64,000 nucleotides of DNA from the NCBI RefSeq assembly GCF_024168825.1, contig NZ_JALJWH010000001.1, positions 2,232,001 to 2,296,000 of the forward strand, written 5' to 3'. Origin of the DNA: Paenarthrobacter sp. A20 (GTDB lineage: Bacteria; Actinomycetota; Actinomycetes; Actinomycetales; Micrococcaceae). The notes beneath the pieces were generated by a model. It ran no database searches. It was not told the DNA's origin and saw only the letters and a program-made list of their open reading frames with translations. Below are positions 26,406-34,681 of this stretch, piece by piece (the first letter of the stretch is position 1; each line of letters opens with the position of its first letter). The position numbers were made by a program, and so were the translations under genes.

Positions 26406-27464
26406 CTAACCCCGGAGCGTCCACTCGTCCTGGTTGTGCTCCCGATGCCAGTGTTGACGAGGCTCCCCGGATTCACGGACGACGTCGTTGAGCCAGAACG
26501 TGGTGTCGGGGTTCCAGCCGGCGATGACACTCGCCGTTCCTTCGGCCGGGTCCACTTCAAGTGCGCGGCCGGCCAAGTGAAGGTAACCAGCGACGGTGAG
26601 GTGGACAGCATCCCATCGTGAGCTTGCCCTTTCCCAGTCAGGGATGACCCAATGTCCGTCCCGGCCCGTCGTGCGGAACCAGTCGTGTCTGCGGGATGCG
26701 GTGACTTTCAATGGGAATTCCCGGCATAGCTGGATCCAATCCGCAGCTGTCCCGATCTCCAGGATCTGTCCGGTTCCGGCGACTGGGATGGCGGTGGCGT
26801 TCTCCCATCCCAGCGAGTCCTCCACCAGATCCAGGCCCTGCGGAATCTGCCCAGTGGACTGCATGAGGTTGTGGGGTATTGACCACCACTCGCCTCCCAC
26901 GTTGGCCCTGATGTCTGCACGGCGTTCCCGCGCAGCACGGACCTCCCCGGCCCGTTGGTTGCGCGCCCACTCTGCCAGCTTCTGTCGGGGATTTCCGGCG
27001 AGTGGCGCAGGGTCTCCCGCCGAACGCCAATCGATGCTCCACTGCCTCACCTCAGCCTCACGGGTCCACGATTCTGCGGCAGGTGCCCGAAGAACACCGT
27101 TTGCGACGTAGGCCAGCGCCCTCGCTATCACGGACGCGGCGGCAAGAACGTCCTCGCCGTCCGGTTCCTGCCAATACCGGGCGGTATCAACGGCCCGCTC
27201 CAAAGCGTTCTGAACCAGCTGGTTGGTGATGCCCTTGAGATCCAAGGACGTGATCAATGCTGCGAGCTCATTCACAGTCGGCTCTGGCGGGGGAGGCGGC
27301 ACCTCGCCCGAGGGAGACATGGTCAACATCCTCCGCGACCTGCCCGCCCCAGGATCGAGTTTGTATCCGAGGTGGAAGACGGCGATCCGGATCTCTTGGT
27401 CCATTTCCATCGCCAGTTCGAGGCACAGGCGGCGGCCTCGGGGGCCCTGCAGCAGTGAATCCAT
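26406..27464 (-). CDS. Hypothetical protein, 352 aa
   Basis: A soluble, tryptophan-rich protein with no signal peptide or membrane helix. Visible blocks are an N-terminal SLLQGPRGRRLCLELA motif, a proline run (PPPPPEPTVNELAALI) as linker near residue 57, an AAASVIARALAYVANG helix and a C-terminal half ending in DTTFWLNDV. I do not recognise the family; the sequence looks like a conserved actinobacterial protein because codon bias is normal and length is well supported. It starts 4 bp after the PLDc_N gene stop, so the two are probably co-transcribed. Confidence 0.7.
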   Translation of the reverse strand: MDSLLQGPRGRRLCLELAMEMDQEIRIAVFHLGYKLDPGAGRSRRMLTMSPSGEVPPPPPEPTVNELAALITSLDLKGITNQLVQNALERAVDTARYWQEPDGEDVLAAASVIARALAYVANGVLRAPAAESWTREAEVRQWSIDWRSAGDPAPLAGNPRQKLAEWARNQRAGEVRAARERRADIRANVGGEWWSIPHNLMQSTGQIPQGLDLVEDSLGWENATAIPVAGTGQILEIGTAADWIQLCREFPLKVTASRRHDWFRTTGRDGHWVIPDWERASSRWDAVHLTVAGYLHLAGRALEVDPAEGTASVIAGWNPDTTFWLNDVVRESGEPRQHWHREHNQDEWTLRG

Positions 27465-27468
27465 GGCG

Positions 27469-27708
27469 CTAAAGGGTTCTGCGAAGGCGTATGCCTCCGC
27501 TCACGTTAGTCAGGCGCGGCTTTGCAAAAAGCCAGACCACAACACCGAACAGCGGCGCCACGAAAAACAGCAACACCCACAGGATCCGGGCAATTTGATC
27601 GAGGCCGTCTTGCCGTAGGACATCGAAGATGGCCCAAATGTTCGCTCCCATGACGAACACCGCGGACAGTCCCGCCAGCGACGCCAAGACCCATTCCCAA
27701 GCTTCCAT
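27469..27708 (-). CDS. PLDc_N-domain small membrane protein
   Basis: 79 residues from the ATG at 27706-27708, with a GAGGGGGAC ribosome-binding site; the first in-frame start upstream lacks one. Two helices (VLASLAGLSAVFVMGANIWAIF and ILWVLLFFVAPLFGVVVWLFA) followed by a short basic tail, matching the phospholipase-D-nuclease N-terminal (cardiolipin-synthase leader) module found alone in many actinobacteria. Function unknown. Confidence 0.8.
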   Translation of the reverse strand: MEAWEWVLASLAGLSAVFVMGANIWAIFDVLRQDGLDQIARILWVLLFFVAPLFGVVVWLFAKPRLTNVSGGIRLRRTL

Positions 27709-27870
27709 GTCGTCCCCCTCGAACCAGCCGGTTCGGTCCAAACTAGCACTCGCGCTGCAAACGTACGACGCCGGAGCCCGCCTTCGTGCCGACGGCTTGG
27801 CTCGCGCTCTGGTCGCCTCAGACCAACGCGGTCATGACGTTCCAGATCGGAGAAGGCTCAGTGGTGGGCT

Positions 27871-28089
27871 CTAGCTTTTACGCCTCCTGACGAGCCAACC
27901 AGCACCGATGGCCGCCACAACAGGCCCACCCAAAAAACTAAACCACAACGGCAATAGGGAATCGCCGGGGTCGATTTTCTGCTCATCAATCACGTAGCCG
28001 GCGATATTCATGCCAGTTATTGCGCCGACAAAGAGGACGCACCCCGCCACGATCAACACGACAGGAGCGTGGAAAAACAGTGATTTCAT
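27871..28089 (-). CDS. Small two-helix membrane protein
   Basis: 72 residues with AGAGGAAC before the ATG. Two hydrophobic segments (VVLIVAGCVLFVGAITG and LWFSFLGGPVVAAIGAGWLV) flank a short acidic loop (DEQKIDPGD); basic C-terminus WLVRRRKS. Not recognised. It is the nearest downstream gene of repeat array A (28218-28324), which points towards it. Confidence 0.6.
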   Translation of the reverse strand: MKSLFFHAPVVLIVAGCVLFVGAITGMNIAGYVIDEQKIDPGDSLLPLWFSFLGGPVVAAIGAGWLVRRRKS

Positions 28090-28217
28090 TTGTTCCTCTC
28101 TGACCCCAGTCGACCGCGTCGACGAACCAGCACAACAGGGCCATGAGGTCCTGATGCATGACCGACAATGATCACGCAGCCGGGATTATTCTGAGCAGAT
28201 AGAAACGACTCACAGAG

Positions 28218-28324
28218 GTAAAACCGATGGCCTAGGTGGTGGCACGGCCGCAAAACCAGGGTTCTCGGGTGACCACCTAAGTGTAGCCAGCGAAAAATGA
28301 GTGGTTAAAGCGATCGTCTAGGTG
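28218..28324 (-). repeat. Array A: five 21/22-bp units with CACCTAG-like heads
   Basis: Read on the minus strand from 28324, five units of 21, 22, 21, 22 and 21 bp begin CACCTAG, CACTCAT, CTTAGGT, CCTGGTT and CACCTAG. The second unit starts CACTCATTTTT exactly as in arrays B and C. It lies in the 335-bp gap 28090-28424, 129 bp upstream of the small membrane gene at 28089 and pointing to it. The remainder of the gap shows no gene. Confidence 0.75.
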
Positions 28325-28424
28325 GTGACAGCACCCGCCATGTTCATACCTGTGCATTTGGTTGCCACAACCGCACAGCCGGCAAGAAACTCCTTGAGGA
28401 AACCCACTCAATGAGGAGCCCCAC

Positions 28425-31346
28425 TTGCACCCACAACCCATGGCCAGGCGTCTGGCAGCAATTGCCGCATCTGCGGCACTAACGGCGGCAGCGCTGGCAA
28501 CCGGAATCGCAGCCAGCCCAAGCGCAACCGCAGCTGAACTACCACCCCCGCCCACCGGCGTCGTGTATGCCAGCGACGTTCCGTGGGCCAGCATGAGCAA
28601 CGGTTGGGGACCGGCGGAACTGGACATGAGCAACGGAGGCCAGGCGCTGGGCGACGCCAACCGGAGGCCGCTGACCATCGGCGGCACTGTCTATCCCAAG
28701 GGCATTGGCACGCACGCGGCTTCGTACATTTCCTACAACCTGGGCGGCCAATGCCGGCAGTTCCTGGCGCAGGTTGGCGTGGACGATACCCAGGGAGACC
28801 GCGGTCGCGTTGACTTCAAGGTCCTGGTGGACGGGGTGGAACGGTTCGCGGGGGAGCGGACGGGGACGGACGGGGCCTTGCCCGTCAATGTGGATCTGCT
28901 GGGCGGCACCACCCTGCAGCTCAAGGTGGAGACCGGCACGGAAGGGAACGGCAACGATCACGCCGACTGGGCCGACGCCAAAATCAACTGCTCGGACGCC
29001 TTCCTCGCAGCACCGCTGCGCGTTGAGGGCTCAGCCGGGACCAACCTCAACGGGCTGGTCCCCGGGACGCCAGCGACCGTCGTCGTGCGTGACCTTAAAC
29101 CGCTCAGCCCCGTTAGCCTGGGCCTCCGCGGCGAAAACGTGGCCGACGCCGTTGCTGACGCCACCGGGGCGGCCACCATCACCTTTGTGGTGCCAACGGG
29201 AGCTGCGGGCGGGACCACCGAACTGGTCGCCACCGGCACCGGGCCGTTCGATGTGGCCACCACAGGCAAAATCGGCGTGCTCATTGTGCAGATCAGCGAT
29301 GCGAAGTTCTATGTGGATTGCTCGGCCCCTGCTCCAGGTGACGGCAGCCAGGCAAGCCCGTTCAACTCGATCGCCCAGGTGAACGGCCACAGCGCGTTCA
29401 ATGCTGGCGAGTCGATCCTTTTCCGGGCTGGCACCAACTGCACCGGCTCGCTCACGCCGGCTGGTACCGGCGTCGCCAACCATCCCATCACGCTCTCCTC
29501 CTACGGTGAGGGCGATAAGCCGACCATCAACGGCAACGGTGCAGTGGCAGCCATCCAGATCACCAACGCGAGCCATTGGACCGTCAGCGGATTGCGTGTG
29601 GTGAACCCGTCGGACACTCCGGTGCGCAGGGTCGGGATCCTCTTCGAGAACAGCGGAACGGCGCAGACTGCCGGGATTGTGGTCACTGGCAACCATGTGG
29701 AGGACGTGGCAGGGTGGCGCAATAAGGCCACGGACGGCGCGGGCTTCGCGCAGTCTGCCGGCATCATGGTGCGCACCTGGGGCAAGGGATCCGTGGATGG
29801 CATCACCATCACCGACAACGAGGTCAACGACGCTGCCGGTGGCGGCGTGAAGATCTCCGCTCCCGATACCACCGAGCGCTACAACACCAAGGTGTACGTT
29901 GCCCGGAACGAGATCCATGACGTGGGCGGCGACGCCATCGTGATCCATAACTCTGACGCGCCGCTCATCGAGCACAACAGGGGGCTCAACCTCGGCCAGG
30001 GCGCCCACCCCTATGAGGGCGGCAACTTCGCGGGCATGTGGCCGTACAACTCCAAGAACCCGGTGTTCCAGTTCAACGTGGTGGGCAACAGCACCACCTC
30101 CACGTATGACTCCACCGCCTGGGACTGCGACATGAAGATCGTGGGAACCTGCCTCTTCCAGTACAACTACTCGTACGGGAACGCCGGCGGCTTCTACCTC
30201 AACTGCATCTCCAACTGCGGTGGCGGTGCTACGGCGGCGAACGTGGTTCTGCGCTACAACATCGCCCAAGACGACTGCCGACTGGGCGGCAGCAGCAGCG
30301 GCACCGGCAAGCACTACATCTACAACAACACCTTCTACTGCCCGTCGCGTGTGTTTTTGGATGACATGACCGGCCCACGCGAGGTGCGGAACAACCTGTT
30401 TGTGGCACCGGGCGGCGTTCTCAAATCCGCTGCTGCTGTGTATGCGAACAACGCGTACTTCGGTGGCATCCTCCCGCCTGCTGGCGAGACGGGTTCGGTG
30501 CTGGGTGATCCCCATTTGGTGGCTGGCGGTTCGGGGCAGACCACGTTGGACGTTCCCGGGTACAGGCTTGCTTCCGGGTCGCCGCTGCTGGGCGCTGGCA
30601 CTGTAGTGGCCGACGACGGCGGCAGGGACTTCTTCGGTAACCCCACCTCGGGTGCCGGTTCTGTTGGGGCTCCTGTTGGGGCCTCTGTTGGGGCGCCAAA
30701 CATCGGGGCCTACCAGGGGCCGGGTGTTGCTGTTGCTCCTTTGCCTTTTGCTTCGTTGCTGAATCAGACCTCCGTGGCGAATGCGGCTAACCCTCGGAAC
30801 GGAGCTGTTTCTTCTGACCGCCGGACGTTCTCTGAGGAGGCGTTGGCTGCTGCCGGGCTTGGCTCGGGCGAGCCGTACTCGGCGTTTGGCGTCTCCTCCG
30901 TATGGCATCCGACGGCTGTGGGAACGCCGGACACTGTGAAGGCTGCGGGTCAGGAAGTAGCTCTTTCCGGCCGCGGGCGGACTCTGCTGGTGACGGGTTT
31001 CTCCACCGGCAACGTGTCCTCCGGGGTTGCGACAGTGCACTTCACTAACGGTCAGAGCCGGACCGTGACCATTGCGCTGCCGAACTGGCGCACCGGGGTG
31101 GCTACGGATACTTCGGTGGTGGTGGCGTCCTCGGCCTATCACCAGCGGCACACGCAGGCTTACATCGGTGGGCCGTCGACGGTGGTGCGGGTGGATGAGC
31201 CGGCACGTATCTTTGCCACGAAGATCGACATTCCGCCGGCGTTTGAGGTGTCCAGTGTGACGTTGCCGCAGGGGAGTGCCTTGGTGAACGAGGGGCTGAA
31301 CATCATGGGTATCGCTGTGGGGAATCTGCCGCCGGGGTTGCGGTAG
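28425..31346 (+). CDS. Secreted NPCBM / right-handed beta-helix protein
   Basis: 973 residues from a TTG at 28425, chosen because GAGGAG lies 6 bp upstream; an ATG at 28440 has no close ribosome-binding site. Sec signal peptide (residues about 1-37, ending ATAAEL). NPCBM galactose/carbohydrate-binding domain at about 45-185 (GIGTHAASYISYNLGG, DWADAKINC), then an Ig-like linker, then a parallel beta-helix (about 290-690) built of repeating IxxN/VxxN rungs (VVTGNHVEDVAG, IVIHNSDAPLIEHNRG). Likely an extracellular polysaccharide-degrading or -binding protein. Near 30650-30710 the repeat GAPVGASVGAP marks a linker to a C-terminal domain. Confidence 0.82.
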   Translation: MHPQPMARRLAAIAASAALTAAALATGIAASPSATAAELPPPPTGVVYASDVPWASMSNGWGPAELDMSNGGQALGDANRRPLTIGGTVYPKGIGTHAASYISYNLGGQCRQFLAQVGVDDTQGDRGRVDFKVLVDGVERFAGERTGTDGALPVNVDLLGGTTLQLKVETGTEGNGNDHADWADAKINCSDAFLAAPLRVEGSAGTNLNGLVPGTPATVVVRDLKPLSPVSLGLRGENVADAVADATGAATITFVVPTGAAGGTTELVATGTGPFDVATTGKIGVLIVQISDAKFYVDCSAPAPGDGSQASPFNSIAQVNGHSAFNAGESILFRAGTNCTGSLTPAGTGVANHPITLSSYGEGDKPTINGNGAVAAIQITNASHWTVSGLRVVNPSDTPVRRVGILFENSGTAQTAGIVVTGNHVEDVAGWRNKATDGAGFAQSAGIMVRTWGKGSVDGITITDNEVNDAAGGGVKISAPDTTERYNTKVYVARNEIHDVGGDAIVIHNSDAPLIEHNRGLNLGQGAHPYEGGNFAGMWPYNSKNPVFQFNVVGNSTTSTYDSTAWDCDMKIVGTCLFQYNYSYGNAGGFYLNCISNCGGGATAANVVLRYNIAQDDCRLGGSSSGTGKHYIYNNTFYCPSRVFLDDMTGPREVRNNLFVAPGGVLKSAAAVYANNAYFGGILPPAGETGSVLGDPHLVAGGSGQTTLDVPGYRLASGSPLLGAGTVVADDGGRDFFGNPTSGAGSVGAPVGASVGAPNIGAYQGPGVAVAPLPFASLLNQTSVANAANPRNGAVSSDRRTFSEEALAAAGLGSGEPYSAFGVSSVWHPTAVGTPDTVKAAGQEVALSGRGRTLLVTGFSTGNVSSGVATVHFTNGQSRTVTIALPNWRTGVATDTSVVVASSAYHQRHTQAYIGGPSTVVRVDEPARIFATKIDIPPAFEVSSVTLPQGSALVNEGLNIMGIAVGNLPPGLR

Positions 31347-31469
31347 TTTCCTTGGTTGGTTGAGGTCAGAGTGTGGGATCCGCTGGAGGGGGCGGGTCCC
31401 ATACTTGTTTCATCGTGGGGTGCTAGTGAAGGTGGTGCCCGCAAGAGGCCATCCCCGCTCCCTCGCGAA
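31347..31469. other. Spacer between the beta-helix gene and array B
   Basis: Together with array B and its leader this forms a 278-bp gap (31347-31624). I see no gene and no clear hairpin terminator in this part. Confidence 0.5.
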
Positions 31470-31577
31470 CCCCTAGACGCGGCTAGCGGCCACTCATTTT
31501 TGGGCTTTTCGGCACTTGTTTTCACTCTGGCAGCACCTAGTTCGGAGCACGTCGCCACCTAGACGGGAAATGGCGGG
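31470..31577 (+). repeat. Array B: five 21/22-bp CACCTAG-type units
   Basis: Unit starts are 31470 (CCCCTAG), 31491 (CACTCAT), 31513 (CACTTGT), 31534 (CACCTAG) and 31556 (CACCTAG), i.e. 21-22-21-22 bp apart. Similarity to array C continues beyond the array through TGTGCGGGTCAA and GTTCTTCACTA to the AGGAGG ribosome-binding site of the next short ORF at 31625. Probably a 5' regulatory element. Confidence 0.8.
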
Positions 31578-31624
31578 TGCACGATGTGCGGGTCAACGAA
31601 GACCGTTCTTCACTAGGAGGAAGC

Positions 31625-31699
31625 ATGATGTCGGAGCAGGCAAGCAGACATTTCGTGGCCTTCCGGCGCAAGCAGCTGGTGAAAATGGCCAATGAGTAA
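31625..31699 (+). CDS. 24-codon leader ORF
   Basis: A short frame (starts MMSEQASRHFV, ends LVKMANE) directly after an AGGAGG ribosome-binding site. Its stop lies 8 bp inside the start of the next membrane-protein gene (ATGAGTAA at 31692), so it may couple translation. It is basic and soluble. Whether the peptide has its own function is unknown; the position relative to array B matches the 42-codon ORF after array C. Confidence 0.45.
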   Translation: MMSEQASRHFVAFRRKQLVKMANE

Positions 31700-32054
31700 G
31701 GCCAAACAGTTCTCGCTATGCCTGTCCTTGATTTCCGGCGCGGGCATATCATCCGTGGGTCTGGTCCCTCCGCCGCTCGTATACCTCGTTGGCCTACTTC
31801 TCATGTCTCTCCTCGTCGTTGCCACCACGTATTACGGGCGTTGGCGATGGGTTCCACTCGGGGTGGGGTCGGCACGCGCGGCCGCTTTGGGCTTGGGAAG
31901 CGTGGCGGCGATGAGCACCGCATTAATTTTCAGGGGAGGCGAATGGATTTTTGTTCTCATTCCCTTACTCAGCCTCGCAGGGACCGTTGGCATGTTCCGC
32001 TGGCTAACCAGACACGGGCGCTTCGTGAGCTCAAAGGGAACGGACCTCGCCTGA
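31692..32054 (+). CDS. Small integral membrane protein
   Basis: 120 residues with about four hydrophobic segments (FSLCLSLISGAGISSVGL, LVYLVGLLLMSLLVVATTY, ALGLGSVAAMSTALIF, WIFVLIPLLSLAGTVGMF) and a short polar tail. Family not recognised. Follows the leader ORF with overlapping start and stop and is probably in one unit with the next gene (32129). Confidence 0.6.
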   Translation: MSKAKQFSLCLSLISGAGISSVGLVPPPLVYLVGLLLMSLLVVATTYYGRWRWVPLGVGSARAAALGLGSVAAMSTALIFRGGEWIFVLIPLLSLAGTVGMFRWLTRHGRFVSSKGTDLA

Positions 32055-32128
32055 GTGTGAGGTCCGGTTCAGACTGCCTTCGTCATTAATATGCCCGCCG
32101 ATCACGCGGCGCCCAATCGAAAGAGGGA

Positions 32129-32326
32129 ATGATGAGCAAGGTACCGCATCCATTGCAAGTTGCTGGGTTCTTCGCAATGGCCATCATCTTTGCGACCTGG
32201 CAGCCGTTTGTTTGGTGGCGAGGCATTGGGGTCGCCGTCATGCTTGGTTCCGGGCTGTATGGCTCGTACCTGTTGTGGCGGAGCAAGCTCAAAGAGTCCA
32301 GCCAGGAGCCTAGCGAGCGTGAGTGA
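32129..32326 (+). CDS. Small two-helix membrane protein
   Basis: 65 residues (the second ATG at 32132 is equally possible; AAAGAGGGA precedes them). Helices VAGFFAMAIIFATWQPFVWW and IGVAVMLGSGLYGSYLLW, then a charged tail LKESSQEPSERE. Not recognised. Convergent with the hypothetical gene at 32375-32965. Confidence 0.55.
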   Translation: MMSKVPHPLQVAGFFAMAIIFATWQPFVWWRGIGVAVMLGSGLYGSYLLWRSKLKESSQEPSERE

Positions 32327-32374
32327 CCGGCAAGATGACGATGGCCTGTGGACTAACGTCTGCAGGCCATTTCT

Positions 32375-32965
32375 TTATTGGTCGGTTTTTTCGTCGGGGC
32401 GAAGGCGATTCTGCAGATCAGGGTCACCCAAGCCGGCCACGAAGCCGAAGTCGTGTTTTCCATTATCGGGTGGGAGCTCGCGCTCCAATTTCAGTGCCGA
32501 CGTGGGTGTCAACAGGGTTTTCGCGATGCCGCTTTCTGTTTCAAAGGTGAAGGACCCAAAGATTGTCGGGTCAATGCGGTGCCTCAGCAGGAGTGTCGTG
32601 TCCGGGCCATTCACTTCACAAGCGACCGGGTGATAGTCGTCCAGGTGCCGGCCCCAAATGGGCAGGGAGAGTGGGAACGAAAGCTGGACAGCTTCAGGAA
32701 ACGAAAACGGGATGCGATCGATGGAAAGGCGGAAATCATCGACTCCATCCGTCTGAAGTGTGAGGGAGCGGGGGTCGAATGTTCTCGTAGGCCCGTCAGG
32801 CAACTCCGTCGCAGACCACATGAAGGCCCTTGGGTGCACCGAAACTGAATGCCTCACCAAGTGGTTACCGCTTTGGCAATACGAAATGCCGCTGTAGGCG
32901 CTTGCCTGTCCGCCGCCCAGCGCTTTTCCGATTGCGATCGCCAGCTGCTCAGAGGAAGTGTCCAC
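32375..32965 (-). CDS. Hypothetical soluble protein, 196 aa
   Basis: A soluble protein without signal peptide; segments ESADNLVRHSV-like beta strands, RTFDPRSLTLQTDGVDDF and LKLERELPPDNGKHDFGF suggest a mixed alpha/beta fold. Not recognised. Notable because three blocks of this gene and its upstream region recur, with internal deletions, at 37606-37770, next to the MarR gene; this intact copy is the better-preserved one. Confidence 0.55.
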   Translation of the reverse strand: MDTSSEQLAIAIGKALGGGQASAYSGISYCQSGNHLVRHSVSVHPRAFMWSATELPDGPTRTFDPRSLTLQTDGVDDFRLSIDRIPFSFPEAVQLSFPLSLPIWGRHLDDYHPVACEVNGPDTTLLLRHRIDPTIFGSFTFETESGIAKTLLTPTSALKLERELPPDNGKHDFGFVAGLGDPDLQNRLRPDEKTDQ

Positions 32966-32993
32966 GCCTCATCCTCGCACGGGGGAAGCTACC

Positions 32994-33034
32994 CGCTTAG
33001 GAGGGTTCGCCGTCGTCGTTTGTTAGCAGGAACT
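32994..33034 (+). repeat. Left copy of a 41-bp direct repeat (MarR gene 3' end)
   Basis: Identical over 41 bp to 37730-37770, which is the 3' end of the marR-type gene (encoding LLTNDDGEPS-stop on the minus strand). Here the coding continuation is missing: the match stops at 33034. With the right copy it brackets the export operon, as expected for a segment inserted or duplicated by homologous events. Confidence 0.75.
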
Positions 33035-33077
33035 CGAAGCAGCTGCCTGGGGTGCAAGTACCGCCAGCATCTGGACA

Positions 33078-33335
33078 ATGTTCCAGAGGTCCACCAAAGC
33101 CGCATACCCCAAGCGGTTCCTGACATCCCGGAACGCGTACTTCGCCCTGTATGCCGCGGCGCTTTGTGATTGGACTGAGGGCACGACGGCGGAGGGTGCC
33201 CTCAGTGCCAACCGCTTGACTGACGCTTACCCCGAGCTGGTCAACGCGCGCGAGGAGGCCGGGCGTCGTCAGGGGGAGTGCATGGCACCTAGACGAGGCA
33301 GGCGACCACTCATTTTTGAGGTTTTCGGCACCTAA
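33078..33335 (+). other. Uncertain ORF overlapping array C
   Basis: An 85-codon frame (starts MFQRSTKAAYPKRF) runs from 33078 into array C. It has no good ribosome-binding site, its end overlaps a repeat array, and an opposite-strand frame of similar quality exists. It could be the remains of an older gene whose C-terminus reads DAYPELVNAREEAGRRQGE. I do not treat it as a firm gene. It sits in the 475-bp gap 32966-33440. Confidence 0.2.
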
Positions 33336-33392
33336 TTGTGTCCTCGCAGCACCTAGTTTGGCGGTTTTGCCACCTAGACGTGGATTTGCAGG
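33286..33392 (+). repeat. Array C: five 21/22-bp CACCTAG-type units
   Basis: Unit starts at 33286 (CACCTAG), 33307 (CACTCAT), 33329 (CACCTAA), 33350 (CACCTAG) and 33371 (CACCTAG), spacing 21-22-21-21 bp. The extension GTGCGGGTCAAGAAAGATGG then GTTCTTCACTAAGGAGC leads straight into the ribosome-binding site of the ORF at 33441. Array and leader are homologous to array B over about 150 bp. Confidence 0.8.
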
Positions 33393-33440
33393 CGCAGGCT
33401 GTGCGGGTCAAGAAAGATGGTTCTTCACTAAGGAGCAATC

Positions 33441-33569
33441 ATGATCCTGAAGCGCATGTGCGAGATACCAGGTGGCTTGGTAGTTGCCGCGGGGTTGGCC
33501 TTCTCGGGTTGGTCATTATGGCCTGCTGTTCACAGCGAACTAGAGCTCAATTCTTGGAATGACTCATGA
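33441..33569 (+). CDS. 42-residue leader ORF of the export operon
   Basis: Starts ATG after AAGGAGCAATC; encodes a peptide with a short basic N-terminus (MILKRMCEIPG), one hydrophobic helix (LVVAAGLAFSGWSLW) and an acidic tail ending in ELELNSWNDS. Its stop overlaps the adaptor gene start as ATGA (33566). It may be a small membrane peptide or a signal-like peptide exported by the adjacent transporter. Too short to show a family. Confidence 0.5.
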   Translation: MILKRMCEIPGGLVVAAGLAFSGWSLWPAVHSELELNSWNDS

Positions 33570-34681
33570 GCATTAGGAACATAAAAAAGGTGTTTTCAAT
33601 CTCTGCTCGGAAATTCAAGAGTCATATTGTCGTCCTCATCTTGTGCTGCTGTGCCGCCGCAGCAGGCGGGTGGGCGGCAAAGGCGGTACTGCAACCGGCT
33701 CCTGACGTCAATGAACCAACGCAGTTTACGTACGTTGAGGCCGTATCTGGCACGGTTGGGTCGACCATCGATGTCACGACCTTGGCGTCCTGGGTTGCGA
33801 CACCGGTAGCCGCGAACCGCGCGTCCGGTGTTGTTACCGAGGTATTCGTCCAATCGCAAGCTGGCGACGTGCTCGGCCAAGGTTCCAATTTGTATAGCGT
33901 CAACCTCCGTCCAGTAGCGATCGCAGTCGGCGCCGTTCCTTCCTTCCGAGATCTTCAGGTGGGCGACACGGGCGGGGATGTTGGCCAACTAGAGCAGATG
34001 CTGAAGGACAGGGACCTCTTCAATGGGGCGGCTGACGGTCGGTTCGACGACGGCCTCACTGAGGCTGTCAAACGGTGGCAAAGCTCCCAAGGTATTGATG
34101 CGACAGGCGTGGTCCGTGGCGAGGATGTCGTATTCGTGCCAGCTCTTCCGGCCCGTATCGCCCTTGACACCGGAGTCATTGCTCCAGGACTAAATGTTGT
34201 TGGTGGAGAGAAAGCCATTAGCGCTTTTGCGGCTCAGCCCAGCTTTACCGTCAGAGCATCGCCAGCGCAGGCCTCTTTGATGAAACCCGGGGCCGTCATC
34301 GAGATTAGGGCACCCAAAGACGGACTTGTCTGGACGGGAGTAGTCCCGGCTTCGGGCGCCTCAAGTGATGGGCAGGGTGTCAATTTTGAGCTCAGCGGCG
34401 GGGCGGAGAAGACCATCTGCGGCTTGGATTGCTCCATCGTTCCGCCTGAAGGCCGTGAGCTTCCGTCCAAATTGGTTGTAGTTGAACCGACGACGGGTCT
34501 GACGCTACCAACCGCTGCGATCCTGTCTCAACCCAATGGTGAGCTCGAAGTTATTGATCGGGAAGGCGTTCACCATAAAGTTCGGATCACTATGAGTGCT
34601 CTTGGAATGAGCATCATCGACGGGATCGATCCAGGTACGTCGGTGCGAGTCCCTGCGAGGTCACGTCAGGGGGCACCGTGA
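33566..34681 (+). CDS. HlyD/MacA-like membrane-fusion adaptor with peptidoglycan-binding domain
   Basis: 371 residues. N-terminal membrane anchor (VVLILCCCAAAAGGWAA, residues about 20-40), a beta-rich adaptor core, and an inserted PG_binding_1 module (about residues 128-182: DVGQLEQMLKDRDLFNGAAD, FDDGLTEAVKRWQSSQGI). Gram-positive adaptors of this design pair with MacB-type ABC transporters. Encoded directly before the matching ATPase (GTGA overlap at 34678) and permease, so it forms a tripartite-like exporter on the outside of the membrane. Confidence 0.8.
   Translation: MSIRNIKKVFSISARKFKSHIVVLILCCCAAAAGGWAAKAVLQPAPDVNEPTQFTYVEAVSGTVGSTIDVTTLASWVATPVAANRASGVVTEVFVQSQAGDVLGQGSNLYSVNLRPVAIAVGAVPSFRDLQVGDTGGDVGQLEQMLKDRDLFNGAADGRFDDGLTEAVKRWQSSQGIDATGVVRGEDVVFVPALPARIALDTGVIAPGLNVVGGEKAISAFAAQPSFTVRASPAQASLMKPGAVIEIRAPKDGLVWTGVVPASGASSDGQGVNFELSGGAEKTICGLDCSIVPPEGRELPSKLVVVEPTTGLTLPTAAILSQPNGELEVIDREGVHHKVRITMSALGMSIIDGIDPGTSVRVPARSRQGAP

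Noticed and set aside
27742..27870. Short + strand frame between the PLDc_N gene and the next membrane gene
   Set aside because: Weak codon bias, no start signal, overlaps the promoter region of the PLDc_N gene.
29031..31151. 706-codon minus-strand frame opposite the beta-helix gene
   Set aside because: Arg/His-rich antisense frame of a well-supported gene; no ribosome-binding site and no family.
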